From: Balanoglossus misakiensis
Taxonomy: Eukaryota > Hemichordata
Reading direction: 5' to 3'
Assembly: GCA_040954595.2 (NCBI GenBank)
Contig: CM082597.2
Location: 7,130,001 to 7,194,000, forward strand
Length of the DNA stretch: 64,000 nt
Under the pieces are notes generated by a model. It searched no databases. It was not told where the DNA came from and saw nothing but the letters and a program-made list of their open reading frames with translations. Positions 10,475-21,210 of the stretch are shown piece after piece. The position numbers were made by a program, and so were the translations under genes. Every line of letters starts with the position of its first letter. Within the stretch, counting starts at the first letter, position 1.

Positions 10475-12407
10475 TTTCACAAGTGAATGAGCTTCAGGTT
10501 ACTTCAACTCAGTCAGATCGCACGGCATTCATTAACATATGCAAATGAAGAAAGTACTTCAAACCATGTAGCCGTTAGAGTGGGCCCCGCTGAAGGGTCG
10601 CGAAATAGGCCATTTTTTTACTCGATATTATAGAGCTGTTTTCAGGCGATGTGGATTATTTTAAGACAAAACCGTGGATTCACTTGAAGGTAGGTATACT
10701 GGATTGTTACTGAATGATTTTTTGGCAACTTCTGTCGAGTAGTTTCTTTGTAATCACGAAATTTCTGACGACTGTGAAAAAACACATAGCGTTGACATCC
10801 TCTCGATTATTTTTAAGCTGACCGTTACACATGGATTTTACCACGAAATTTCAAACTTTTATCAAAATATAGACATCAAACTCCCTCTCTTTGAGTTTTC
10901 ATTCACTTCCAAGCTTTGATAGTGACGATATGACCAGTTCAATTTTGTTTACCTTTCAACCTGTGAGCGCCATTTTGTTTACTTTTCAACCCGTGAGCGC
11001 CACTTCTTCTGCAAAATGGCGGGAGAAGACAGCATGCATGTGTACGTATATACGCTGGCGCAGGCTTGATCCTGGGTTGTACCAGCTGCGTAGTTTTCCC
11101 TCCTCTCTCGTGCGAAGAAATTTTGATTGCTGATATGTAATCCCGAGTTTTACTAAACCCTAACAATTATTTTATGAAGGTTTGCCCGTCAAGGAAGCTC
11201 ACTTTTTTAATTTTATTGTTCTTTCAGATTGATGAAGACTGATTTTTGTGGTGGTGGTGTTGCAGTTGACTTTTATTTTAGCTGTCTGAGTTGACAATTT
11301 ATTCTGTATTTTATTGTATTTTTAACTCTTTATCCTGTATTTTGTAGTAGTATTTTGAACACTGTTTAATAAATAAATTACTATTATTATTATTTATCGA
11401 CCCAATGCAGTGATGACAAATCGCTCGCCTTCAGACACAAATGTTGTATTTATTGCATATATCATCGGCGAATAAAGGGAAGTGGTTTCGAAGTTACACT
11501 TGGCATTTTCGAAAAGTCTACTTATATCCCACGATGCGGAGAAAAAAATATATACAAAATACGTCAGCTGAGCTCCTCACGTACGGTAAACCTGGCATTC
11601 TGTGCATGGGTAATCAAATATTTGTTTGTAGCCCAATGTAGGCGAACGGCGTGGATGGAGCACCCGGGCGCGGCACTCGTGCGATTGATCGATGTTGTGT
11701 CGAAATCAGGCCAGTAATTAAGTTAAAACTTGGCTGATATGTTACCTTAGAGTGTTATACACTATCCAGTAACTTTTACTTGACAAGTGTCTTTTAGAAA
11801 CTGTTTTCCCCACGATAAACGTGTCGTTTCACGAGCAACGCAACACTTCCGTATTTACAAGCCTAACATGGAGAGGTCAACGTAGGGCCTATACTTCCGG
11901 GTCATATCGTCGAACTACATCGATTATTTTTAAGCTGACCGTTACACAAGCATTTCGAGTTAATTTCTTTTCACGGATGTTGGGACCGATATTAGACCTA
12001 TCTGTCACGAAAACTTGGTTAACTTCCGAGGTCGTCTTCAAATGATTTTTGGCACGTTTGTGGACGTCTTTTCCGAGGTCACCAACATACCACCGAAAAC
12101 ACGCTAAAAACTACTACTATTACCGACAGATTCTCATAAAATTTACGTCTGCAGTGCAAAATAGGAATCACTTTCGAAATTTATCGAGCTAGCATGGTAT
12201 TTTATTGTACCACGGAGTGTAAAAATCAAGTTGAAAATCACCTTGAAAACTGGCCTATTGCCGTCTGTTTGAAAATTAACGGTCGCTGGCTTGACGAACT
12301 TTCATATGCAAATGAGCGCCGTGCGATCTGACTGAACTGACCCACCACGCACTTCTGATACACCTGCACCAACCATGAATATGCCAACCATGCTGGTTGC
12401 AAATAGG
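10475..12407 (+). pseudogene. Exon 4 of the DED-ANK-ROCO gene, split by a transposon
   Basis: The left half is 10475-10509 (acceptor ttttgatag, identical to that of the paralogous minus-strand exon; reads SQVNELQVTST). The right half is 12339-12407 (DPPRTSDTPAPTMNMPTM, donor GTAAGT). Removing 10510-12338, the transposon plus one AACT copy, joins ACT to GAC in frame. The exon then runs in phase 1 to phase 0 and fits the neighbouring exons. The paralogue has KPTMNMPTV at the matching place. As it stands the exon is interrupted: a TGA lies in frame just before the right half. A shorter protein could start at the ATG at 12375, lacking the DED. Confidence 0.8.
10510..12334. mobile_element. Non-autonomous TIR DNA transposon inserted in a coding exon
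   Basis: The ends are perfect inverted repeats of 17 bp (CAGTCAGATCGCACGGC), extended imperfectly by TTTGCATATG-type sequence. They are flanked by the 4-bp duplication AACT (10506-10509 and 12335-12338). Internal features are a tandem copy of TTTTCAACCYGTGAGCGCCA near 10950-11000, and a segment ATTATTTTTAAGCTGACCGT found near both 10809 and 11924. No transposase ORF was seen, so the family is not assigned. Confidence 0.85.
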
Positions 12408-12938
12408 GTAAGTAATTCTTGATATACTTTCTGTATGCCTCATAATTCGAAAGTGTTTCCACCATCACACACAGATATGATAAATTTGTCATCTGTCTGT
12501 GCGTATCTTGTGGTTGGCTGCATTTTCTATCAACTGGCCTATATAATAAAGGCGGTGAATTAATTATATGCTGATATTGATCTTTATGTCCATCTCTGCT
12601 TAATTCATAAATGTAAGAATTTCCAAGGCAATCTTGAACAATGTGATCTGGACTAATGGCTAGCAATAACACAAAGCAAAACCTATACATATGGTTCTAA
12701 TATATAGTTGGCAATTTAATAATAGACCAATTGCAAATCTGGAGTTACCAGAAGCTAACCATAGATTGGAATTCATCTGATTCGCTTGTATATAGCTCTT
12801 TCTTGTTTGTGGGGATCAATTTGCGGCACTTAGAGATATCATAATTTCAATCAGCACGTGCACGAAAGTGCACAACATAATAAGTTAAATTACCAGTACT
12901 GTTTATTTTAATTCCAACATTGCATTTCTCCATTTCAG

Positions 12939-15183
12939 TCTCAATCCACAGCATTGCATGATGCAGTTCGCGAAGATAAACTGGAAGAGGCTCAAAAATT
13001 GATTAAGCGTGGAGTTTATGTCAGTGCTAGGGATGAGGTAAGTGATGTACATGCTTACTTACTACTAGAATGACTTACCAAATGATTACATGCAAACAAA
13101 TGATGACATGAAAGAATCTAATTTTGCACAAGCTTGTATTGTTATCTGTAGGTTGAGATCTGTAAATGTAAATTCCATGCCTAAGGAGCATCCTAAAGTT
13201 TGATACTGGATGATCTATTAATTGTGATCAGGCTAATAAAATACTCAAGCGTGATGTGATTCTATTGTGATGTTGTGATGTTGATGATGGATTTGAACTA
13301 CTTATGCACTCCTAATGCTATGGTTTTCCTATGGTGAAAATATCTAAAGAGAACGTTCTATCAAAAACTATAGCACGGTGACATATTGTTAAATTCTTTA
13401 TATCATTTAATGATACTCCTTTGGCACCTTTTGTGAAAATGCAAGGAAATGACAAAACACTGTTTTCTTAAAATTATACATGGAAGGTTATGGAACTGAC
13501 AATCATGCATTGCATCTGGGTCCTCATCCCTAAGTCTCTAATTCTATGGTTGTTTTCCCTCAGTTTGATACAACACCATTACACTGGGCAGCCAAAAATG
13601 CCTGTAGTGATGACATGGTAAGACTTTTACTGCAATCCAATGCCAGCGTCAATGTGAAGGACAAAGTAAGTTTGTAATTAGAATTATTGTAATGTCTATC
13701 TGAGAAACTCAACATTTGAAACGTACATCATTATCACTGTCCGATATTGTTGTATCCTGGTGTCCATTAACAATTGAATAATTGACATCTCTGAAATCGC
13801 TGGTCCAATTGCTTTGAAGTTGAATATTATTTGATCAATTAAGGTGAAATTGGCTGTGGATTCTGCATGCATGTGTCCACTAACATTATGTCACTATTCA
13901 TTTTTGACAGGATGGTAACACACCTTTACATTATGCAGTAAGGACTGGCCAAGTGAATATGGTGAGATTATTATGGGAATACAAGGCTGATATCAGCATA
14001 CAAAACAAGGCAAGTATTGTGAATGGTTTAACAGAAATCGCATGTAAAGAAACAAAGTCTCTCTCTCGCTGCCCTTTTTTCCATTAATTATATTTGATAA
14101 GAGACAACGTTTGTTATTCTACATGTGGATATATAGTGAATGAACATTCAACCACACACAACTTCCATTCCTCTTATAGACAGGGGAGTGAAAAAAACTC
14201 GTCAAAATGAATAATCGTTCTTTACCATTTATTCATTTTGGGCAAGTTTACTCTCATATCATACAAGTGGGAAGGAAGTTTTGTGTGGTTGAACGTTGAT
14301 TCACTATATATCCACATGTACAACATAAACAGTGTCTTGTATCAAACATAATTAATGGGAAAAGGCCAGTGAGAGAGAGACTCTGTCCCTTTAATTGTGG
14401 TTCAAAATCATGATTGCTGATACAGATATACACCGTAGTACAAAATCCACAGGAAGTACTTCAGGTAAATATCGCCAAATGTTGAACTTTTAAATATGGT
14501 AGGTAAAGCTTGAACAAGAAATACAAATACTCTGTTTAGGTTCTATATTTATCATACCTTATAGAAAAAGCTTGTCTACTATGATGACCAGCGTTGGGCT
14601 CTATAGATCTGGCTGATGTAGATCTACTGAAGTTCTACTCTAGACCTTGATCTAATGTAGAAATTCAGTTTCCGTAAGGAAGAAAATTAACTAAACACTA
14701 TAATCCATCTTCTTATATCGTAGGATGGCTATACCCCTTTGGATTTTGCAGTAAATGAGTTGAAGGTATGTATTAGAGGCACTATAGTCCAGACAAGACT
14801 ATCATGTTAGTTTCTGTCACTTGAGCAAGACACTTTACTTATCATTGCTTCTAAATGCGCATGAGCCAGTGCCAGAGATCCTTAATTCTCTCGATCAAGC
14901 AAGTGTAATTGTAAATCGCCTTGAGCACATTAATCCTGTCTATAATTATACATTGTATACTTATCATATTTACTAATTTAAAATTATTTTTTCAAAAGTG
15001 AATTTCTTGTACAAATGTAACCAATCTGAAGAAAGTGTTCGTATTACATCGGTAGTTTAGACATTGATGTTTTTCATTAAAATCAATGTATACTCTTACT
15101 TCAATCCTTAGGGTTACAACACAAGAGAGAAATTATGTACCATATTGACATTGCTCTTATGTTCCCGTATATCATCAACCAAG
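12939..15183 (+). CDS. Ankyrin-repeat exons (5-9) of the DED-ANK-ROCO gene
   Basis: Phase-0 exons are 12939-13037, 13564-13665, 13911-14009, 14724-14765 and 15112-15183. The first three each encode about one ankyrin repeat (STALHDAVREDKLEEAQKLI; TPLHWAAKNACSDDMVRLLL; NTPLHYAVRTGQVNMVRLL). The fourth starts a repeat (DGYTPLDFAVNELK). The fifth is hydrophobic and Cys-containing (LCTILTLLLCSRI) with no recognised motif. Exon 7 uses a GC donor (AAG|GCAAGT). Ankyrin repeats bind protein partners, and here they join the DED module to the Roc-COR exon, as in other ANK-containing ROCO proteins. All exons are open, with good splice sites. Confidence 0.85.
14047..14391. mobile_element. MITE in an ankyrin-gene intron
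   Basis: The inverted termini read ACAAAGTCTCTCTCTCGCTG on the left and, on the right, the inverse of GGGACAGAGTCTCTCTCTCA. Matching subterminal TTAATTATRTTTGATA and CACTATATATCCACATGT blocks lie inside. The same family occurs at 31724-31990 and 50301-50568. Confidence 0.75.
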
Positions 15184-15576
15184 GTAAATTCTTATTTATA
15201 TTTTAATTGGTACTTGGTCTTGCAACATTTTCATCTCTAGTGCCCACAATATTATCCTTGTAAATTTAACAGTAAAGTAAATGATGTGAAATATTCATAA
15301 CCTCAGACATGCAAGAATATTAGTGCAGAAATCCAAAAAAGTGGAGTGACATCTTATGAGTTTAGTCTACAGAGTGATAGAATAAGTTGTATAAGGGAAT
15401 TGTATGAACTTTCTTGGAGTATGTGTGTTACTTATTACTAATGTATGGTAAGGTAATTTGAATGGCACATGGTAAAATGCATTCATGAAATTAATTTGAT
15501 TTGTATAAAAATACAAACGCAGAATATAATAGTCTTTCCTGCACTTAATATACTTTTGATGGATTCATTTTTTTAG

Positions 15577-17118
15577 AAACTATTTCGCAAAGCTGGAAAA
15601 ATCGCAATCATTGTAATCGAAAAATCTGATTTGCCGAGTGAAGTCCTTGACTTATCAGACGATGCTTTGAATGAGAAGTTGACAGCAGTTTACAACAGTG
15701 GCGAGAAAGCAAGTGCGGTTATACTTGGTGACAGCAATGCATTATCAAGGTTAGATGTATTATTGAAAGGTCGAGAATTAAGTTCATTGGTGTTATGTAA
15801 TGTCGATATCAAGGAGATGAGAAACATAAAGGTATCGGAAAGTCTCACTTTAATAAATGTTAAGTCTTTTGATCCCGAGAAAGTGATTGGATGGCTTTTG
15901 CCCTCAGCTAGGTATTTCACCTGTATTGATACTAAGATCCCTGTACCATGGTCTATCCAACATCCTGGGTCATTTGAAATACTGAATGTAAGTCACTGTA
16001 CTCTCCAAGTGAAAAAATCACCTCAAACAGACAGCAAAATGAAAGTAAACAAATTACACGTAGCTTGTGGGAGCGTTAAACAGTTGTTCTTAACTAACAA
16101 TGGTTTGACTGATCTGCAAGAGGACATCGGTTCAATTCCTGGTTTATCAAGATTGGATGTGAGTAACAATTCAATTAAGAGAATACCACCATCGCTGAAC
16201 AAACTTGTTGATTGTGAATGCATCAGCATAGAAGGAAATCCAGCCATTTTAAGGTGCACAGAAGCTGGCTCCTCGTACTTGAAGGAATTTCTGAACACAA
16301 ATACGTTGTCTAATAGGAATGTCAAGGTAGTTCTTGTTGGTCATGAAGGTGTAGGAAAAACAACTCTAGTGCAAGCACTGAAGAGAGAATCGTCAGATGT
16401 GCAGAAAACTGATGGCATAGATATCTCTGAAATAAATCTGAAAGAGAGAGATATAAAAATGACCGTGTTTGATTTTGCTGGGGATGTAGATTTTCTGGAA
16501 TCACATTCACTGTTTATTACAGATGACAGTGTCTTTTTGGTCACCTTTGACCTCAGCAAATTTGCCATTAGTTCAACAACGAACAAGATGTCATCCGCAC
16601 ATCAAATAGGGAGAGTGAAATTGTGGTTGCAGACTGTTTTTGCATATGCTCCAAATTCTCCAGTTATTCTGGTGGGTACCCATGCTGATGCGCCAATGTT
16701 AAACAGGGATGTACTCGACTTCATTTGGCAGACGGTTCATGATACACTTGTTGAAATGAGAGACACACATCGCAAGCAATACCGGCAAAATATGCGCAGA
16801 GATTGCTTGGTGTGTCAGAACCAAGATGTGCTGAAAAGAAAGAGTATGTTTAAGGGATTAGCTGGATATGTGAGTATTGATGGTGATGAGGAAGTGGTTG
16901 ATGAAAGTCAAATACCTTCTTCAGAAGGAAGAGCTCTGCAGACTTCTTGCCCACACATTGTTGGGTATTTTGAGGTTTGCAGCACAGAAAAATTCCCAAA
17001 TTGGATATTATACAAGGGAAATAAGAGCATTGCACAGTTGCAAAAAGCACTAACAAAGGTTTGTGACATTCTCTTGGAATCAACAAACCCAGAAATCCCT
17101 GAAAAGTGGAATCTTTAG
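15577..17118 (+). CDS. LRR-Roc part of the ROCO exon, ending at an in-frame TAG
   Basis: The exon starts after tttttttag, in phase 0 with exon 9 (KLFRKAGKIAIIVIEK). A region with LRR signatures follows (VKQLFLTNNGLTDLQEDI, then LSRLDVSNNSIKRIP). The Roc GTPase comes next: P-loop GHEGVGKTT (about 16340), switch II-like DFAGDVDF (16471) and GTHADA (about 16672). A Cys pair (CLVCQ) and the start of the COR region (IPEKWNL) follow. ROCO proteins couple a Ras-like GTPase to COR dimerisation. The frame stops at TAG (17116-17118), but translation resumes at once in the same frame with COR sequence to 18765. The stop looks like a nonsense change or a recoded codon rather than the natural end. No kinase domain is attached. 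By domain layout it resembles LRRK/MFHAS-type ROCOs, but I do not assign an orthologue. Confidence 0.88.
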   Translation, partial: KLFRKAGKIAIIVIEKSDLPSEVLDLSDDALNEKLTAVYNSGEKASAVILGDSNALSRLDVLLKGRELSSLVLCNVDIKEMRNIKVSESLTLINVKSFDPEKVIGWLLPSARYFTCIDTKIPVPWSIQHPGSFEILNVSHCTLQVKKSPQTDSKMKVNKLHVACGSVKQLFLTNNGLTDLQEDIGSIPGLSRLDVSNNSIKRIPPSLNKLVDCECISIEGNPAILRCTEAGSSYLKEFLNTNTLSNRNVKVVLVGHEGVGKTTLVQALKRESSDVQKTDGIDISEINLKERDIKMTVFDFAGDVDFLESHSLFITDDSVFLVTFDLSKFAISSTTNKMSSAHQIGRVKLWLQTVFAYAPNSPVILVGTHADAPMLNRDVLDFIWQTVHDTLVEMRDTHRKQYRQNMRRDCLVCQNQDVLKRKSMFKGLAGYVSIDGDEEVVDESQIPSSEGRALQTSCPHIVGYFEVCSTEKFPNWILYKGNKSIAQLQKALTKVCDILLESTNPEIPEKWNL

Positions 17119-18765
17119 CGAGAGAACTTAAAATCAGAACGACTGAAACGTCCAAGCCCAGTAATGACCTACAAGGAATACCAGGCGATTGCTGGTAACA
17201 TTGGAATTGAAAAGGGTGTGACATTAGATAATGCAACCAGTTTTCTGTGTAGTCAGGGTGACATAGTGGTTGATCCATCCAGATCTACAACTGGAGACAA
17301 GGGTCTGCAAGTGCTAAATGTAGTACTCGATCCTCAGTGGCTTGCTAATAAATTGAAGACACTGATATCTTATGCAAGGGAAGATGGGTCTGGGGAATTC
17401 ATTGATAACAATGGCATACTGTCAATGGAGAACATGGGAAAAGCCTGGGCAGACATCAAAAGTGAAGATCGTGGCTCACTTTTAGATCTTTTTACATCAT
17501 TGCGTATCTGTTTTGCATTAGGTGATGAACAAACATCAGTTGAAGGGAAGAAGGGTTTTCTGTTTCCTTGTAAGTTACCCGTTGGTCAACCATCACAAGA
17601 TAGTTGGTATCCCTATCCCAAAGACAAGGACAGACAGGCTAGTCACCTTTATCGATTTGGCTTTCTACCTCCACTGTTTTTCTGTGATCTAATAGTAGCA
17701 GTCAATGAGAAGGCCATCTTTGCAAAGTCAAGTCATCCCACATACACACGAAATAACATTGTGTTTTGGTGCAGTGAGAAGCTGGAACCATGCGGTGAAT
17801 GTGTCAAGTCAGGTGGTTTTGATAGCAGTGTTAATGCTGCACACCATGTGCGTTTTGAGTTGCTTTACCATAGCAACAGTATCCTTGTCAGTGCTAGAGG
17901 ACCACATGCTTGCTGCCTCCTGCAACAACTCCAAGGTATCATGAAGGATGTTCTCAACACCCCTCAGTACATAAATGTTGATATGAAGGTACCAGAGTCC
18001 CTATCATGCCCACATTGCATTGTTCAGGGTGAACCCTTCATTGGAGAAATGACACAGAGTGGAAGCAGTCTAATATGTTCCATCCCCACATCACGGGGTC
18101 ACACATTTGACAGCAGATTAGACCTACTACAGTGGCATGGTGTAGAAAGACCAATTTCTACCCAGACTAGATTAGACATGTCCAAAGACATGCGCTGCCC
18201 AAGTCACTTTGTTATGCTGTCGGTTAACGCAGGCAGCCTATCAGTTGTGGGTCAACTGAGACGGTATGTGTTTTCCCACTTCTCTGATGGTTATGCAGTT
18301 CACTTGCTTTGTGAAAACCCACAACAGTTGCATTTCATTGATTCCCCAGGATATCGAGTTAGAAATGTGAATGGTTTTCTCAAGAAGTATGGCACACATA
18401 TGTGTAGAATTCTGAAGTTCATCGAGCTAGCAGGTGGTCTTCTGAAGTTCATTCCAGATCCAACCGGTACTGCTGCTGCAGCAGCAACTGATCAAACAGG
18501 TAACTTACTGTCAGAAGTCTTGGATGATTTCGGAAGCAAGTATCCAGAATTGAATGACATATCCAGAGAGCCACTACAAAAGTCAATGGAGGAGATAGAA
18601 AAGATGAAATCATCACCACACCGCAGAGATTTCCAACGCTTTCTCGGTAAAGTTGATGAAGATGGACAGTTTGGGGGCCTACAGCCAATAGCATATGGCA
18701 AGGGTGTAATTTGGGTTTGTGAAACTCACTTTCGTGAGCTGGCAAGTACACACTGCCCTTACTAA
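17119..18765 (+). CDS. COR and C-terminal part of the ROCO exon, downstream of the in-frame TAG
   Basis: This continues the 15577 frame directly (RENLKSERLKRPSP, then MTYKEYQAIAG) for 548 codons to TAA at 18763-18765. COR features include LQVLNVVLDPQWLANKL and LFTSLRICFAL. A C-terminal region has a CPHC motif near 18007 and ends in ELASTHCPY. If the TAG is read through, edited or polymorphic, this is the second half of one exon of about 1,060 codons. If not, the COR is lost from the main product. An ATG at 17164 exists, but no independent promoter or acceptor was recognised there. Confidence 0.85.
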   Translation, partial: RENLKSERLKRPSPVMTYKEYQAIAGNIGIEKGVTLDNATSFLCSQGDIVVDPSRSTTGDKGLQVLNVVLDPQWLANKLKTLISYAREDGSGEFIDNNGILSMENMGKAWADIKSEDRGSLLDLFTSLRICFALGDEQTSVEGKKGFLFPCKLPVGQPSQDSWYPYPKDKDRQASHLYRFGFLPPLFFCDLIVAVNEKAIFAKSSHPTYTRNNIVFWCSEKLEPCGECVKSGGFDSSVNAAHHVRFELLYHSNSILVSARGPHACCLLQQLQGIMKDVLNTPQYINVDMKVPESLSCPHCIVQGEPFIGEMTQSGSSLICSIPTSRGHTFDSRLDLLQWHGVERPISTQTRLDMSKDMRCPSHFVMLSVNAGSLSVVGQLRRYVFSHFSDGYAVHLLCENPQQLHFIDSPGYRVRNVNGFLKKYGTHMCRILKFIELAGGLLKFIPDPTGTAAAAATDQTGNLLSEVLDDFGSKYPELNDISREPLQKSMEEIEKMKSSPHRRDFQRFLGKVDEDGQFGGLQPIAYGKGVIWVCETHFRELASTHCPY

Positions 18766-20740
18766 GCAGCTACCAATACCGATGAATTGATCAAAAAGCT
18801 CATAATAGTGTTATGTCAATGTTCAACAAGGACCTGAATCATCGGCCCTTTACCGGTATTTGTCCAGTTTCGCATTCAGTCGGTTTCAACCATGACCTCA
18901 TGCAGAATTGATTGGTGTAATTAACCAACAGATGCACTTGTTGTATGCAAACACCTCCCACCTGTTGAATTCTCCCACCAATTAATGTGTCTGTCATTCA
19001 CCCAATTGAATTCAAAATTCAAATACATCACTGACAAGCTACAAACCAGTGATCAGTGACCACCAAACGTAAATCATATATTCACACACTGTTATGTTTA
19101 ATTTTCATCATGGCAGTTTCCTACCACACATTATGTGGCTTAGCTGCGAATAAACCGATATTCATCCAGAATGTCTTCTGGTTTTAACAATGTCTGTGTG
19201 ATCGAGTACACTGGATTAAGTTGTACCCTACAGAAACGTTTGAATATGGAACATACTATTCAGAGATTGCAATCTTGTGACACAGGATTCACAGTAGATG
19301 CTATAACATACCAGTATATAGGTCTTCTACTGTGGTGTCATATTTGCTACATTTATTAATCAAATGACCCAGGTTATCTTGATAGACAAGTTCATGAAAT
19401 TTAGGTATCATGGTTATTAAGGATGTTTATTTTAACAACTATCTCATAGTTAAAAAACTTGATTGATGTGGGGAAATTCACATATTAATGAACAAAGTAT
19501 TTGTGATCCATGAATGTACATCAAGTACTGTAATTTTGATATCTTCAGAGCTGGATTGAGTTTTGGGGTTAGTGGTATAGGGGTCACGATAATTTTGAGT
19601 GGGACAGATTTGCTGACCCACCCCAGCTGTAACAAATGAATGCTCCCTAAGCCAATGTTCCACTCAGAGCTATATTATTCCAATAAGTCCATTTCAGTCA
19701 CCAGTTCCAACTGATATACAGTATGTTGCTTGGTGCTTAATGATTTAATCGTCAGTTCTTGTAAATTTCATGAAATAATATTGACTTAGTGCTTCACACA
19801 TTTAATGTATTTCTAAAGATATTAATTCCTCTTAAAGTATACTGTAAGTTAAAGTTATGTAAAATATTGTGGAATATTCCACAATTGCCTACTTATCTTT
19901 TGAAAAGTACAAGTGATTGTTACAGATATAACACCTTTAGCAAAGGGAGGTGATTTATATTCATACAAGATATAATTGTCCTCAGTGAAGTTTTATATCC
20001 ACTACAACCATTTATAATCCTTATAATTTGGTAATTTACATTTGATAAATTAAATAAAGTTTCTATTTCAAATGTGATTTTTGGCTTTGGGTAAATTATG
20101 CTAGTTCAAAGGCCTCATCATGTTCCAGCATTGCCAGACATGGTCATACCAACATGTTCTAGAATTTCTGAATAGCACAACTTACCGGTAGTAGCTGCAA
20201 ACGACAATTACTACCTCATTTTTGATTTCATTTTTTTAAAATCATTTACTGTTCAAGGCCTACGTCTTCTAGTTTGAAACATTATCTGGCTTTTTGGCAT
20301 ACAAAGCTATTAATTGTAACCTGTTATGAAAGATTCTGTTATGACTGATTGGCAATTGATTGATTGTTTGGGTGATTGATTGATTGATTGATTGATTAAT
20401 TGATTGGTTTAATTACTTGCCACATATTCCAGGAAAGGGCACCCGGCACTTGAAATTTGGTACAAGATGTAACACCAACCAAAATCAACGTTTATAGGCG
20501 ATGTGGAAAAGAAGAATGACAAGGTAAATTAGGGCTTAGATTTTAGAGTGTATTTCATGACATTTCACGCCATGCCAATTTTCATGTCACTTGTAGTGAG
20601 TCAGGGGGTACTTTCGCATGTTGAAAAAGTGTGTGTGAGCTTGGTAGTCTAGCCATGCAGTTTCATTATTGGTCATTGACAATATACTGTACGTGGTATA
20701 GTGATGATTGAATTGTCTATTTATACAGACTTAAAACTGA
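18766..20740 (+). other. 3' flank of the ROCO gene, no coding seen
   Basis: There is no credible exon here. AATAAA hexamers at 19149 and 20053 are candidate polyadenylation signals for the ROCO transcript; the second is followed by a T-rich stretch. A short (ATTG)n tract lies at about 20360-20404. Confidence 0.4.
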
Positions 20741-20991
20741 ATCACCACACACTGCACATTACATGTGATTATTGTAAATCCGTTCAGTATTTTGCAACTC
20801 TCCATGCAGTACTTTGCAATGTCTGAAAAATTGGACGAATTTCGGAATACCTAAAAATGATGTGATAATATTTCAAGTTAAACAAAATTTTTTATAAGGC
20901 TTTACAATGCCTTTATTATACCTCGAATCGAGCACACGTAAAACACGTCAAACTGTAACTAAATGTGTAAGTATAGAAGTCAGAAGCGTAC

Positions 20992-21210
20992 TTACAGAAC
21001 AGAACTGCTAACAATGATGTAATGTGTGACTGGCATCAATAACATTACCAATTTGAAAAATTTGTTGGCAGTCATACTGTTATCTAGGTAATAATACCGT
21101 GCACGGGTAACCCTCTTCGTTTTACTCGTTGTGTCCCCAGTTATAAAAGCACTGACTACAAAAAGTCCGGACACGCACAAAAGTATCAAAGTCAGTTGCA
21201 TGTTTCGCAT
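20992..21210 (-). CDS. Small putative secreted peptide ORF, unit A
   Basis: A 72-codon frame on the minus strand starts MRNMQLTLILLCVSGLFVVS, a plausible signal peptide. It continues with a short basic stretch (TSKTKRVTRARYYYLDNS) and a hydrophobic tail. The first 17 codons recur in the same position, about 2.3 kb downstream of the receptor stop, in units B (33537) and C (52090), but the rest of the protein is different there. A strong donor-like GTAAGTA overlaps the stop codon, so this may be a first coding exon. No family is recognised. Confidence 0.35.
   Translation of the reverse strand: MRNMQLTLILLCVSGLFVVSAFITGDTTSKTKRVTRARYYYLDNSMTANKFFKLVMLLMPVTHYIIVSSSVL

Noticed and set aside
12238-12690. 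150-codon minus-strand ORF
   Set aside because: It spans the transposon end and the antisense of exon 4 and its intron. It shows no domain and has no counterpart in the paralogous minus-strand module.
16850-17278. Minus-strand ORFs opposite the ROCO exon
   Set aside because: They are shadows of a strong coding exon on the plus strand that has LRR, Roc and COR motifs.
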